Source of the DNA: CAYGZA01 sp964354135
GTDB lineage: Bacteria > Planctomycetota > Planctomycetia > Pirellulales > Thermoguttaceae
Reading direction: 5' to 3'
NCBI GenBank assembly: GCA_964354135.1
Contig: CAYGZA010000022.1
Coordinates: 1-35,584, forward strand
Length of the DNA stretch: 35,584 bases
Shown: positions 26,601-33,510 of the stretch, piece by piece
How positions within the stretch are numbered: the first letter of the stretch is position 1
Layout of the letters: the number at the start of each line of letters is the position of its first letter
Position numbers and translations under genes: made by a program
Notes under the pieces: generated by a model
Seen by the model: the letters and a program-made list of their open reading frames with translations, nothing else
Databases searched by the model: none
Told to the model about the DNA's origin: nothing

Positions 26601-29600
26601 GTCTTCGCTCCACGTGGTCACGTAGAGCTTGGCGTAGACTCCCTCTCTGCCGGCCTCGTCGCTCGTCCAGACCACCGCGTAGTCGCCGTTGGGGTCGCTG
26701 GCCGCAGCCTGCGTGCCGAACTCGTACGTGAGCTGCTGGCCGGCCGGATCGGCGTTGACGGGAGTTTCCGGGCCGTTCCTGGGGATAATCACGTCGAACT
26801 GGCGCGAGAAGCGGACGCCGTTGGGGTTGAAGCCGCTCCGCCCCAGGGCGTTCCCGGCCTTGTCGCGCATCGACGGCAGGGCGACGATCTCGTAGTGTCC
26901 GTCCGTGAGCGGCGCGACTCCGCCGCTGATCCCGTCGCCGTCCAGCACGAGGATCGCTTCGTACTTGTTGGTGCCGTGCGGATTCAGCCCGAACACTCCC
27001 GACAGGTCCGCCGCCTTGTTCATGCCGAACAGGACCTGCCGGACGCCGCCCTGAACGTGGACGCCGTCGCGCATGAGGGCCCAATTCCGCGTATCGGTTA
27101 CGGCGTTGATGCCGGCGCGCATCATGTCCTCGTCCAGCGTGACGACGATGTTGGGAAGCTCCTGGGTCACGTGGTCACCGTTGCTGAGCCGCCGGCCGTT
27201 GGGCAGGAGGAAGTCGGTCACCAGCGGCCCGGCCGTATCGGTGTTTTCCGTGAAGCGGCGGAGGTAGATGTTGTTGTTCGACAGGCCGCCGTCCGTGTAC
27301 TCGTCGAGTTGCGTGTATGCCAGCGCAAAACTGCCGGCCGTCTCCATGCCGAGGGAGACTTCCGTCTGCACCGTCCCGTTGTCGCCGTAGGTGTGTACGA
27401 AGACTTCGGGCGGCGTGTCCACGTCGACGATCTGCACGCTGCTCCGCCTGAGGAAGAACTCCACGTCGGAGTCGTGGGCTTCGCCCTGGAAGGTGACCTC
27501 GTAGTAGACGTAGTCCAAGGGGTCGATGAAGGGAGGAAAGCCGACGAACGGCGTCACATCCCAAGGCGTCCCCTGGCGGGCCGTGATCTCCTGCTGGGCA
27601 AACGGAAGGCCCATCACGCGGACCTCCACGGTCCCGTCGTAATTGAAGGGGGAAGCTTCGGCCTGAGTCTCATTCCCCTCCGGGCGCCAGTTCACACCCA
27701 TGTTGGCGGCCGCCTGAAGCTGGGTTTCAATCACGGTTCGCGTGTCCCAGATCAAGAGCACGTTGTTGTTGTAGGCGGGGGCGATGTCCACGTTCACCGA
27801 GGGCCTGCCCGGTCGATACAACGTGACGGAGAAATCGCCGTCGGTGATACCCCCGTCGAGGGCGATGATGAAGCGGGAGTTGTGGCCGTCGCGCGTGGCG
27901 TTGGCTATGTTGTCGCTGGTCAGGGTATTGAGCGTGCCCAGGGTGGGATCGGCATCCCAGCGGGTGAACATCGCGCCGTTCGCGTCGCTGCGCAGAAGCC
28001 CCGTCACCTTCTCCAGGACCGCCCGGAGCCGGCCGAGCTGCGAAGCGGTGGCCCCGTTGTCCAGCGCGCTGATCAGCACTTCCTCGATGGTCGCGTCCAC
28101 GTCGCCGTAGCCGCTGGTGAATCCGAACGCGAAGTAGGGCAGGCTGTCGAAAAGCGGGTTGAAAAACGGCAAGAGGTCCGCGTTTTCCTGGCTGTTGATC
28201 AGGTTTTGGAACAGGCTTCCGGGAATGAGCACTTCCTCGGAGGAATCCGGTCCGAACCCTTCGAACGACGCGACCAGGTCCCCGTCGGCGTCGGAGACGA
28301 TCTGAGTAAAACCTTGTCCCAAGGGCCAAAGCGGCGCGTTCGCCGCTACGTCGGTGTTGCCGCTGTTGATCCGGAAGGGGACGCGGAGGTCGGTGCCGTC
28401 CGCGCGGTACACGCGGGCCCGTCCGCCCATGGTGGTCCCGCCGGTGTTGTCGGCATCGGCGTTGACGCTCCAGGAGACCAGCGCGTTGTTGGCGGGATCG
28501 AAGGCGACGGAGGGCGCACCGCCGCCGCCGACCGCAAGAAACCCGCTGCTCGGCGTGGCGTCCGGATTGAAAATCCGCGCGTTCGTGCCGACGATGTAAC
28601 TCTGACCGCCGGTATTGAAGTAGTTCGGGTCGGTCGTCGTCTCGTAGGCCACGGCGAAATGGCCGTCGCGGCTCATCCCGACCGCCGGGTTCAGGTGTAC
28701 CGCGGTGACTTCCGGGGTCACTTCGAACTCGCTGCCGACTCTCCCTCCGTCGCGGTTGTAGCGCTGGGCGTGAATGCCGTTGAAGAAGCTCATGTCCTGC
28801 CCGATTTGCGCCCACGCAATCACGTAGTTGCCGTCGAAGTCCATCGCGATTGAGGGGGTTACCTGGAAGTTCGTGGTGCTCGTGTTCACGCGGGTCTGGC
28901 CGCCCAGCGGCCGGACCCCTTGGATCGGATCGAGCACGCCGTCCAGATTCACGTCGGTGTAGAACTCCACGTCGCCCGGCGGCACCACCGCCACCGGCGA
29001 AAAACGCCGCGCGAAAATGTCGGTGAGGCTCCCCGGGTTGACCGAGTCGGGAACGACGCTCTCCCAGACCACCACGAAATCCCCGTCGGGGTCCATGGCC
29101 ACCGTCGGGTTCCGCTGGTCGTAGGGTTCCGGCAGTCCGGTAAGCGGATTGGCCGGCTCCAGCGGGTTGACTCGGAATTCCGGACTGGGCTCCTTCATCG
29201 TCCGGATGCTCAGTTGCGGCGACGCGAGGAGCGACGTGCCCGCCTCGTCCACAACCGCCGAGAACACCATTTGCGGATGGTCCTCTTTGCCCGACGGCCC
29301 GGTGAACGTGATGTCGAACTCGGTCTTGCTCAACAGCCCCGATGCCAGCATTCGCGGCGTGACCGTCACCTTGGGGGACGCAAGCCGCTGGCTGCTCGGC
29401 GCGTAGTAGGGAGGCGGGAGCGGGTGATCCGCGCGGGCGACAATGTCCGGAGGCATAAAATCCACCGGTCCGCTCAGGTAGTCGCGCGTCGTCGCCAGGA
29501 ATGCCTGCTCAATGGCCGCGGCCGTCTGCGCCGCGCTCAAGGGCGAGACGGGAATATCGGGGATGACGATCGGCTCGCGGACCGTTTCCGTCAGGACCGC

Positions 29601-30410
29601 TGGCAGGAACCCGGAAGTGAACGTCGACGACATCACCTGGATTCTCGGCTGGTTCAGGCCGCCGGAGGCGGCGCCGAAGCTGATCTGGTACTCGTGCGGG
29701 TTGACCCCCTCGACCTGCACGTCGGTCAAGGCCCCGCCGAGCCCCTGGAGCTGGGTTTGCAGGACGTTGGCCGGGCGCAGAAGAGGATTGGTCGCCGCAA
29801 AGTTCAATTCATTGAAGAAGACCGTGGTCGTCTCGCCGCCGCCGATGCTGCCGTTGCCGTTGACGTCGAACCCCAAGGTGAACGAGCCGACAATGTCGCT
29901 CTGGAAAAACGTGAACGGCCGCCAGCCCGCGGTGATCGAGATCTTCTGCACTTCGTTGCCGCCGTAGACCAGCGAAAAGTTCCCAACCTGCCCGCTGATC
30001 GTGTCGGTGAGAATCTCGCTGGGGAGCGTGATCCGCTGCACTTCGTCGGTCAGATAGCGCGCATAGACGTTGGCATCCGACCTCGGAAGCCCGGTCACCG
30101 GGTCGATGATCGGATTGCCCGTGTTCGGGTCGATAACCGGGTCATTCCGCGTCCAAACGACGACCAAATCGCCGTCGTCGTCCGAGGCGAGCGATTTGCC
30201 CGCCAGGGTCGTCTGGTTGTCGCTGGGGTATTGGTTGACCAGGGAGTCCTGCCAGTCGGCCGGAGCAAGGCTCAATAGCGCCCGCTCTTCCAAGGGGTCG
30301 ATCGCCAGGCGCCGGGGCTTGGCCACGATCCGCCTGCGGCGGAAAAGGCCGCCAGCGCTGTCCATCGAAGAGGCGATGCTCCGCAGCTTTGGCAAACGCA
30401 AAAGCGACAT
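17646..30410 (-). CDS. Giant LEPR-XLL surface protein with embedded matrixin-like and trypsin-like proteases
   Basis: One uninterrupted frame of 4254 residues. Residues 31-47 (KPRRLAIDPLEERALLSL) are the LEPR-XLL motif of planctomycete giant exported proteins. About 28 units of the form QxxPxVAMDxDGDFVVxWxS...GVYARRY run from residue 60 to about 3590. They are organised in a super-repeat of about 700 residues: a D-AGP-V joint, an Ig-like unit, propeller-like units, an alpha/beta helper unit, more units. Copies start near residues 1058, 1762 and (partial) 2992. Copy 2 carries a matrixin-like domain (HELGHSIGLGH at 1962) and a trypsin-like domain (H2587, D2635, S2745). About eleven repeats of 46-53 residues occupy 3694-4235. 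GAGGG precedes the ATG by about 9 nt as GAGGG. A surface adhesin or protease role is inferred. It follows the TIGR03032 gene by 12 nt. Confidence 0.93.
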   Translation of the reverse strand: MSLLRLPKLRSIASSMDSAGGLFRRRRIVAKPRRLAIDPLEERALLSLAPADWQDSLVNQYPSDNQTTLAGKSLASDDDGDLVVVWTRNDPVIDPNTGNPIIDPVTGLPRSDANVYARYLTDEVQRITLPSEILTDTISGQVGNFSLVYGGNEVQKISITAGWRPFTFFQSDIVGSFTLGFDVNGNGSIGGGETTTVFFNELNFAATNPLLRPANVLQTQLQGLGGALTDVQVEGVNPHEYQISFGAASGGLNQPRIQVMSSTFTSGFLPAVLTETVREPIVIPDIPVSPLSAAQTAAAIEQAFLATTRDYLSGPVDFMPPDIVARADHPLPPPYYAPSSQRLASPKVTVTPRMLASGLLSKTEFDITFTGPSGKEDHPQMVFSAVVDEAGTSLLASPQLSIRTMKEPSPEFRVNPLEPANPLTGLPEPYDQRNPTVAMDPDGDFVVVWESVVPDSVNPGSLTDIFARRFSPVAVVPPGDVEFYTDVNLDGVLDPIQGVRPLGGQTRVNTSTTNFQVTPSIAMDFDGNYVIAWAQIGQDMSFFNGIHAQRYNRDGGRVGSEFEVTPEVTAVHLNPAVGMSRDGHFAVAYETTTDPNYFNTGGQSYIVGTNARIFNPDATPSSGFLAVGGGGAPSVAFDPANNALVSWSVNADADNTGGTTMGGRARVYRADGTDLRVPFRINSGNTDVAANAPLWPLGQGFTQIVSDADGDLVASFEGFGPDSSEEVLIPGSLFQNLINSQENADLLPFFNPLFDSLPYFAFGFTSGYGDVDATIEEVLISALDNGATASQLGRLRAVLEKVTGLLRSDANGAMFTRWDADPTLGTLNTLTSDNIANATRDGHNSRFIIALDGGITDGDFSVTLYRPGRPSVNVDIAPAYNNNVLLIWDTRTVIETQLQAAANMGVNWRPEGNETQAEASPFNYDGTVEVRVMGLPFAQQEITARQGTPWDVTPFVGFPPFIDPLDYVYYEVTFQGEAHDSDVEFFLRRSSVQIVDVDTPPEVFVHTYGDNGTVQTEVSLGMETAGSFALAYTQLDEYTDGGLSNNNIYLRRFTENTDTAGPLVTDFLLPNGRRLSNGDHVTQELPNIVVTLDEDMMRAGINAVTDTRNWALMRDGVHVQGGVRQVLFGMNKAADLSGVFGLNPHGTNKYEAILVLDGDGISGGVAPLTDGHYEIVALPSMRDKAGNALGRSGFNPNGVRFSRQFDVIIPRNGPETPVNADPAGQQLTYEFGTQAAASDPNGDYAVVWTSDEAGREGVYAKLYVTTWSEDLDGRRFGTPIPYPVPWPNNEILVTGDLTASEPAVARDADGDFVVTWSQLSSDPTAGRDVYARRYSPTGVPLGDSFRVNTETRNIQRYPSVAMDVEGDFVIAWQSLNQDGSGYGVYAQRYSAAGAPIGGANEIQVLTFSYTTQPAGSFALRWDHDKNPLTPPVVTGEIPFSGNTFVTAAAVEQALRAIGAEVNVHALSLTEMAIHFVGTQGGRNQPQIEVDHYLFTDPDALVEASTQVNGAASEFRVNSTAVNSQQYPSVAMDAHGSFVVTWTASGQGGDAPFETNVIYRRFAVNPVDPVGPFTAGPEQTANQTITGNQMWSTVAMDLDGDFAVTWTTYGEDGTGGGGLEGVFARRFNALGLAASVQFRVNTYIDDNQQHPRIAMDADGDFVIAWESLQEVPEPPFDPSDPNTYGIYAQRYVRTSQIGVNPLAGPNGEIGSELHINGTTVGDQRFPGMATNAADDFVIVWSGPGQLDPQGVFYQRYENLVDDAGPIVADVLNVEATAGGGVALQGFGTQSAPAVHPAGTPPTTDVDWAGRNIRYEGNRPEDYVAPGNKWGPPQIGTGATVTWAFMPGGIRDSGNVDGGWTSVSLDSFMPSGYKDQIRAAFDAWAAVADIRFVEVTDGGEDFGQPGPADIRIGAHAFDGPSGVLAHAYYPPGAGEPGDLHFDFAEAWKLGFGTPGIDVFQVTAHELGHSIGLGHTGVPSSLMNPFYSEAFVGPQADDIAGAIYLYGVRLQPLLPRGPELEAEVSRFVVTFDEDLSVFEGTSGVNSIRNAANWTLTRDGTLVNRGVKRVEFGLNKVFELGLQTAPSGKFEAVITFDGDPTKPGDQPLEEGGYVLTILDNVWDLFDNALDGDYDGVPGGNVQINFVVSVAPGHEERVNEDPSGNQSLFPDGAQSVASDADGDYAVVFASDTPGRQGLYAKLYVTTWTNVLDERESTVAPLEVINPITGLPWLDDEILVTSNPTASDAAVARDTDGDFVVVWAQSSDDPLTSWDVYARRYKANGQPLSGAFRVNAEDRNIQRRPAVAMDAEGDFVITWQSRNQDRSGYGVYAQRYTPSGSPIGGVDEVQIISFKNNPRGTFALAWDVDHDGTISPSEETADITFAGSTFAAVEQVQTALEDIGASVSVQAVTTSDIVVRFVAQDGSRDQPQMVAIRKNITGDPDADVVVITRADGVSGEFRVNDTTVGDQMWPAIAMDADGEFVVSWTSFGQNGDTLAQSNVYVKKFISNQAFRGAVTRGYGSNVWATNPVFPNAQATTWVVSKDDPGLHVVGPGQGYDGTVLVDVTDPILGGWMGSGSLLSTGRHILTAAHVVTDPVGNLMPAGAVTVTFQLASGDVSIGATQIFVNPNYIPNPLQGGDIAIITLERPAPSEADRYDIYRASDELFRIGDRVGYGMSGTGTTGSTLPVGVKRQGQNRYDGLGSSLGVAGDLLAYDFDNGLTQNDAFGQLFGIRDLGLGNNEVCSAPGDSGGPIFLRSGATRLVAGVVTGGISIPGAHDVLPGINSSFGDFGVDTRVSVYATWIDQITLGGSPETLVNQFTTGIQRMSSVGMDLDGDFTVSWTSLGQDGSGEGVFARRFDAQVAPASNEFRVNTFTLGNQQRPSVAMDADGDFIIAWESFQDRPLPGTGNPNVPESYGVYAQRYARTSQIGVDPTLGPNGEIGREIHVSVTAQGDQRLPSAAMDHTGDYVVVWSGFGSVSGQADTQGVFHTRVAMLEDDAGPVVADTLVADVDRGGATILRLVRDGTLLVSDVAQMVVDLGENLTTTGGINGPRSVLNPNNWEISRNGIPIDRGIASIHFGLHQTYTDGLEPKRSQKLQAVLAFDADPETPALEPLGAGDYVLTFRDTVEDIFENPLDGNYDGQPGGDFHRRFTIRTGAFVEPGGPGEPGPDDTDIVVPSFPNDIQDSPSVASDAMGNFVVVWAEYGRYGDAATQANVVAQRFNAAGQKQGAEFVVNAAVAGNQIQPDVAMDPFGNFVVVWSGAGLGDATGIFGRRFDAFAVPQGTEFRVNVYTPNVQDAPAVAIDESGDFVIAWNSSGQTDDPRGVWARRYNSHGQALSGEFLVNTYTANVQRNADVAMDGNGNFAVVWESEGQDGTSWGVFGQRFASNGARSGGEFPINTYTPAAQYDARVGMDAEGDFVVAWSSFVQDGNGYGVYARRYSRAGAALGGEFRINRTTDNWQYQPAVAMAANGMFVVSWSTFNQELDSQGQPTRDYGIFARLYRADGSEFIDTGTGLPLGEFRINATVVGNQVDSNVAMDAEGNFVTVWVGPDNDPFVVPPAPSSTGIYARVVRHTAGAFSTAAGGDTFEGWSGGWSTSTGLGTSTSTVFAGTPGDDQFVFVAGQTPDTWTVRLNGVAKSVGFGTTLLSFDGRGGYDTVTFVGTGDKEKTELWRDHAIVTGNGFSFTTANTEAINLTGGGGADEAIYHDSDGDDTFTFRAGDGTSSLAGAGFSLNVAGVRKVQASSSGGNDVAKLYDAAGIDSLIAYPTYALMTPGTAAYSVKASAFKTVEAYSSGGPDTARLYDDDGGDDTFTADGSSAVLRGGLYSVQANGFRYVHATARGGTDTAVLNDSPANDSFAAYPDYAFMSSSAFYNRANGFDKVEAFSRQGVDQAKLYGSDKAGSSDIFEASPVSGRVYGGGTFDNRASNFRYLTAFANGGGSDIARMYDSGGVDTFVGTPDYAIMFAYASPNNPAYTNRASGFKAVEAAVSVRGQDVARLYDSAGNDSFVSSLTTAALTGTGYSNRVTNFRYVYAFASSGDNDTATFHASGGGAATFEGRAAYAALSTTSYYHRAAGFDSVEATSSGNPTDLARLFDSLGSDVFEAYPTYAVFRGTGFSNRATGFQAIYAYAQAGGTDEANLYGSGDVDTFVGKPEYGQLSGTDPTSGKSYLYRASYFDKVHAQAGAGGDDIATLYDSPDNDLLEFVGDSAKLSNAAREFALWAQSFKEVTAYSSNQGDDVRISDPTYRLNLRQTWLP
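17695..19330 (-). repeat. C-terminal repeat array of the giant protein
   Basis: About eleven diverged copies of 46-53 residues follow the pattern GGxDxAxLYDSxGxDxFxA, then a short loop, then NRAxGFxxVxAYA. The alternating short strands and Asp/Gly turns resemble calcium-binding or beta-helix repeats. The copies are too diverged for recent expansion. Confidence 0.85.
22000..22710 (-). other. Trypsin-like serine protease domain inside the giant protein
   Basis: Residues about 2568-2803. The catalytic His is in ILTAAHVV (H2587), Asp in GGDIAIITL (D2635), and Ser in APGDSGGPIFL (S2745); the segment begins GGWMGSGSLLSTGRH. The triad is complete, so activity is likely. The domain sits between propeller-like units where super-repeat 1 has only a short linker (NPVDPVGPFTAGPEQ). 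Confidence 0.9.
24405..24905 (-). other. Matrixin-like zinc metalloprotease domain inside the giant protein
   Basis: Residues about 1837-2000. The zinc site is HELGHSIGLGH (from H1962), followed by a Met-turn in SSLMNPFYSE; upstream is the typical FDAWAAVADIRFVEV and DLHFDFAEAW. Matrixins cleave extracellular proteins. All three His ligands and the Glu are present. The domain follows the D-AGP-V joint of super-repeat 2, where super-repeats 1 and 3 have only short linkers. Confidence 0.9.
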
Positions 30411-30422
30411 CTCTTTGGTCCC

Positions 30423-31631
30423 TCAAAACTGAGTTCCGGAACCCGGAAGCAGATTGCCCGCGAATTGGTAAACCCCGCCCTGGTGCCCCGAAGACACCAA
30501 AGGCGCCTGGTCCTGGCTGACCCCCGAAGCCCCGGCGCCCCCCACCGGCAGCTCGGCGCTGGGCCGCAGCCAGTAGGAAGAGTCGGGATTGGTGACCGCC
30601 TGACGGACCGCCGGCTTCTCCAGGCTGAGAATCATCGGGCGGTACACGCCGGGCAGAAACTGAACGTCGTAAAGCTCCTCGCAGCCGGCGGTGAACTCGA
30701 ACATCCCCACTGATGCTCCGCTCCGCAAGTCGACCACCGCCACCCCGCAGAGCAGCTTCTCGTAGCGGCTCTGGAGGGGCAGGTCGCCGAAAATGTGTCT
30801 CTCCCGGATCTTCGAGAGCCCCACCAGGGCGTACGAGCCCACGAAGCACATGCCCCGCAAGTACCCCGGCAAGCCGCACACCACGTCGGCGCGACCCGCG
30901 GCCGGATCGACCGTCAGCAGCTCCCCGGTGCCGGAATTCAACACCCAGAGCCGGCCGTCGTGCCAGCGGGGCGAATGGGGCATCGACATCCCGCGGAGCA
31001 CGATCTCATCGGTCTCCACGTCGATCAGCACGCCGCCGGACGCCTTGCCGGCACGCCATCCCCCCGGCTCGTCGGTCGTGCCCAGGGCGGTCACGTATTT
31101 CGCTCGGCCCTCCACCATCGCCACGCCGTTCAAATGGCAGCGGTCCTCGGGCGCCAGATCGCTGATGAACTTCGGCCGCCACACCGGCACGAAGTTGTGC
31201 TCCCAGCTCGGCCGCGCCAAACAGGAGAAACGCGTGTTGACCAGGAGCAATTCGCCGTCCTGAAGTGCCAGATCGTGCGTATGCAGGTCGCCCGTGTGGT
31301 ACGTCGCCCGGGGCAGATAGAGGGCGTCGTAGCGCCCGGGCTGACCCTCCACGTATTCTCGAGCCAAGAGGGGCGCATCGGCAAAGAGGATCACGTCGTG
31401 CCGGGTAGCCAGGGCCATCCGCGACCCAGCGACCGCCAAGCCCAACGGCTTCTCGAACTGGCGCATCAGCAGGGTCACCTGACGGCCGTCCCAGCCGATC
31501 ATCGCGACCTTGCCCGCCTGGTAGGTGGAGACCGCCAGCGAGCCGGCCGCCTCCGCAAGCCAACCCGGAAAGTCCGGCGAGGCCCGGCACTCGACGCAAA
31601 TCGGATCCCTTGTCCCGGCGACGTGACTCAT
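30423..31631 (-). CDS. TIGR03032 family protein
   Basis: This 402-residue protein has the features of the TIGR03032 family: FPGWLAEAAGSLAVSTYQAG and KVAMIGWDGRQVTLLMRQFE near the N-terminus, HTGDLHTHDLALQDGELLLV in the middle, and PHSPRWHDGRLWVLNSGTGE followed by GLPGYLRGMCFVGSYALVGL. These look like propeller blades; the biochemical role is unknown. No signal peptide is seen, unlike the giant neighbour. I chose the ATG at 31631, preceded by GGAAGAGG; a GTG at 31670 has no ribosome site and would lie at about the start point predicted from the promoter. In planctomycetes and cyanobacteria this family often sits by very large repeat proteins. The giant gene begins 12 bases after its stop, so they are probably one transcript. 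Confidence 0.85.
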   Translation of the reverse strand: MSHVAGTRDPICVECRASPDFPGWLAEAAGSLAVSTYQAGKVAMIGWDGRQVTLLMRQFEKPLGLAVAGSRMALATRHDVILFADAPLLAREYVEGQPGRYDALYLPRATYHTGDLHTHDLALQDGELLLVNTRFSCLARPSWEHNFVPVWRPKFISDLAPEDRCHLNGVAMVEGRAKYVTALGTTDEPGGWRAGKASGGVLIDVETDEIVLRGMSMPHSPRWHDGRLWVLNSGTGELLTVDPAAGRADVVCGLPGYLRGMCFVGSYALVGLSKIRERHIFGDLPLQSRYEKLLCGVAVVDLRSGASVGMFEFTAGCEELYDVQFLPGVYRPMILSLEKPAVRQAVTNPDSSYWLRPSAELPVGGAGASGVSQDQAPLVSSGHQGGVYQFAGNLLPGSGTQF

Positions 31632-31673
31632 AACCTCTTCCAACAGCCCGGCGCTGCCCTCGGATATCACTTC

Positions 31674-31702
31674 ATGGAAACGGATTTAGGCGGTTGTGTC
31701 AA
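31674..31702 (-). promoter_or_regulatory. Possible promoter of the TIGR03032/giant-gene operon
   Basis: On the minus strand a perfect TTGACA (31702-31697) is followed after 17 bases by TTCCAT (31679-31674), a poor -10. The placement would start the transcript just before the ATG at 31631. Confidence 0.3.
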
Positions 31703-32198
31703 ATGTCCTGTCTGGGTGGGGATTGCGATCTCTACCGCAGCGAAATGGGCGGTCGAAACGTGTTTGGCTGAGTTTGCTATTCTTCCTAACCGCTTTCTGC
31801 GTCCGCAGTTTCCCACAATTCCCATGTTAGCAATTCATGATGATTGAGGGGCCAGTTCTCGTCAAGGGATTTCTCCTCCCCACGCACCTTAAGGGGTACA
31901 GCACTACAATTGTACCCTCCGAAAGGTGGGGTGATCGAGCACGACGCCAGCCAGCAGGCGCACCGTACGCTATAGAGTATCGCCATACCCGGTGCCGAGG
32001 GTAGGAAAGGACCTTGGGACGCGGCCGGAAAGCCGCATCAAGCCCGGGAGCCTCTCCTCAGTGTGTTGTCCGCCCGTAGAATCCGGCAAACGGAGTCCGG
32101 AACCGTACGTTCCTTATTCTACCAGGACTTCCCCGTTTGCCATAGTGCTGGCGCGTTCTAGTTTTGGACGATGCGGAGCGGCAGACAGTTCCCGGAAT

Positions 32199-32227
32199 TT
32201 GTGCGTTTCGGCACGGGACCCTATACT
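32199..32227 (+). promoter_or_regulatory. Possible promoter of the TraB-like gene
   Basis: TTGTGC (32199-32204) and TATACT (32222-32227) are 17 bases apart. The -10 is good and the -35 poor. The leader to the ATG would include palindromic repeat A. Confidence 0.35.
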
Positions 32228-32322
32228 ACTGACGAGACGCGAGTGATTGGCGTACCGGTTCTCGCGGGCGGCGCGGGGCGCGGCGTCTCAGAATTCCTAG
32301 CGCAGAGGGACCGCGGCAGGAG

Positions 32323-32355
32323 AGACTTCCGAAGTCTCCAAGACTTCGGAAGTCT
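32323..32355. repeat. Palindromic repeat family A, copy 3
   Basis: This copy is identical to those at 9748 and 11206. It ends 64 bases before the ATG of the TraB-like lipoprotein gene. Confidence 0.95.
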
Positions 32356-32418
32356 GCCTGGAGCGCGCGGATGCGAGCCGTTGAAACAACACTACGGGAA
32401 GGCTTGAGGGTCAAAGGC

Positions 32419-33420
32419 ATGGTGCGTCCGAGGGCTACCTTGTCGGCCGTGGGGATGGTGTTATTAGTTCTGGCGGCTTGCGCCGGCGAGCCGTCCAAAG
32501 GCTCCAACGGCCGGGCGACTGGTGAGAAGCAACCCCAGGAGGCGGCCGCGGGAGCCCCTGCGGAGAAGCGAGACGGCTTCATCCGTCTGGCGCGGGATGC
32601 CCAGAAGATGCCCGTGGCCCTGGAGTCGGCCGTCGTGACGTTTGTCCCGGAAGACTGCGGGAAGACGAGCCCGACGGTGGATCTGGTGGCTGCGGTCCAC
32701 GTGGCGGAGAAGGGGTATTACGAGCAGTTGAACAAGCTCTTCTCCAAGTACGACGTGGTCCTCTATGAGATGGTGGCCCCGGAGGGGGTCAAGATTCCCA
32801 AGAACGCCCGCCCCGACAACAAGCACCCGGTCACCGCGATCCAGACCTTCATGACGCGGGTCTTGGAGTTGGAATACCAGTTGAAGGGGATCGACTACAC
32901 GAAGCGGAACATGGTCCACGCCGACATGTCGCCCGAGCAGCTCGCCGCCGCGATGGAGAAGCGAGGGGAGAGCGTGTGGACGATCCTGGTCCGGGCGATC
33001 GGGTACTCGCTGGCCCGGGAAGGCGGAACGTCCGGGATGACGGACGCCCGGGTCTTCTTGGCCCTTTTCGACAAGAATCGTTCCTTGGCGCTGAAGCGGG
33101 TGCTGGCGGAGGAATTCCAGGACCTGGAGGGATCCCTTCAAGCGATCGAGGGCCCCGACGGCTCCGCCCTCTTGGCCGACCGCAACAAGGTGGCCCTCAA
33201 GGTGCTGCGGAAGCAGATCGGTGCGGGGAAGCGGAAGATCGCGATTTTCTACGGCGCCGCCCACATGCCCGATTTCCAGAAGCACCTGCGGGACGACTTC
33301 GGGCTGGTGCCGCTCGAGACGCGGTGGCTTGTCGCCTGGGACCTGAAGGGCGATCGGAAGGCGGCGCCTGCCCAATCGCCGCGGAGCCCCCGCAAGCCCG
33401 CGGAGCCGGCCGCGAAGTAG
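32419..33420 (+). CDS. TraB/GumN-like lipoprotein
   Basis: This 333-residue protein has a lipoprotein signal (MVRPRATLSAVGMVLLVLAAC; the lipidated Cys is residue 21) followed by a low-complexity linker. The TraB/GumN-type domain follows: VDLVAAVHVAEKGYYEQLNK at the start, DVVLYEMVAPEG, and RKIAIFYGAAHMPDFQKHL near the end. The paired histidines in the AAVHV and YGAAHM segments match the conserved GxxH boxes of this family, whose members include metalloprotease-like TIKI proteins. Enzymatic activity is possible but unproven. The ATG at 32419 has a GAGGG ribosome site 8 nt upstream; an upstream ATG at 32371 lies next to the palindromic repeat and would put 16 extra residues ahead of the signal. 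Confidence 0.8.
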   Translation: MVRPRATLSAVGMVLLVLAACAGEPSKGSNGRATGEKQPQEAAAGAPAEKRDGFIRLARDAQKMPVALESAVVTFVPEDCGKTSPTVDLVAAVHVAEKGYYEQLNKLFSKYDVVLYEMVAPEGVKIPKNARPDNKHPVTAIQTFMTRVLELEYQLKGIDYTKRNMVHADMSPEQLAAAMEKRGESVWTILVRAIGYSLAREGGTSGMTDARVFLALFDKNRSLALKRVLAEEFQDLEGSLQAIEGPDGSALLADRNKVALKVLRKQIGAGKRKIAIFYGAAHMPDFQKHLRDDFGLVPLETRWLVAWDLKGDRKAAPAQSPRSPRKPAEPAAK

Positions 33421-33510
33421 GGGCCCGGTGCCTGTCGGCTGGTGAAAGCTGGGCCGCGTAGCGCGCAGACGCCGCCTCACCGAGCCGGCTCTGAATGGGG
33501 CTTCACCATC

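Larger units (their letters stand above)
31703..32418. other. Divergent intergenic region, no convincing gene
   Basis: About 700 bases lie between the TIGR03032 and TraB-like genes. A 66-codon frame at 31786-31986 (minus) has a poor start context and no recognisable content. A small gggtaca/tgtaccc inverted repeat (31894-31917) and palindromic repeat A (32323) are present. The base composition is less GC-rich than the coding regions. Confidence 0.6.

Noticed and set aside
31786..31986. A 66-codon minus-strand frame upstream of the TIGR03032 gene
   Set aside because: No ribosome site, no recognised family and an uneven composition; treated as non-coding.
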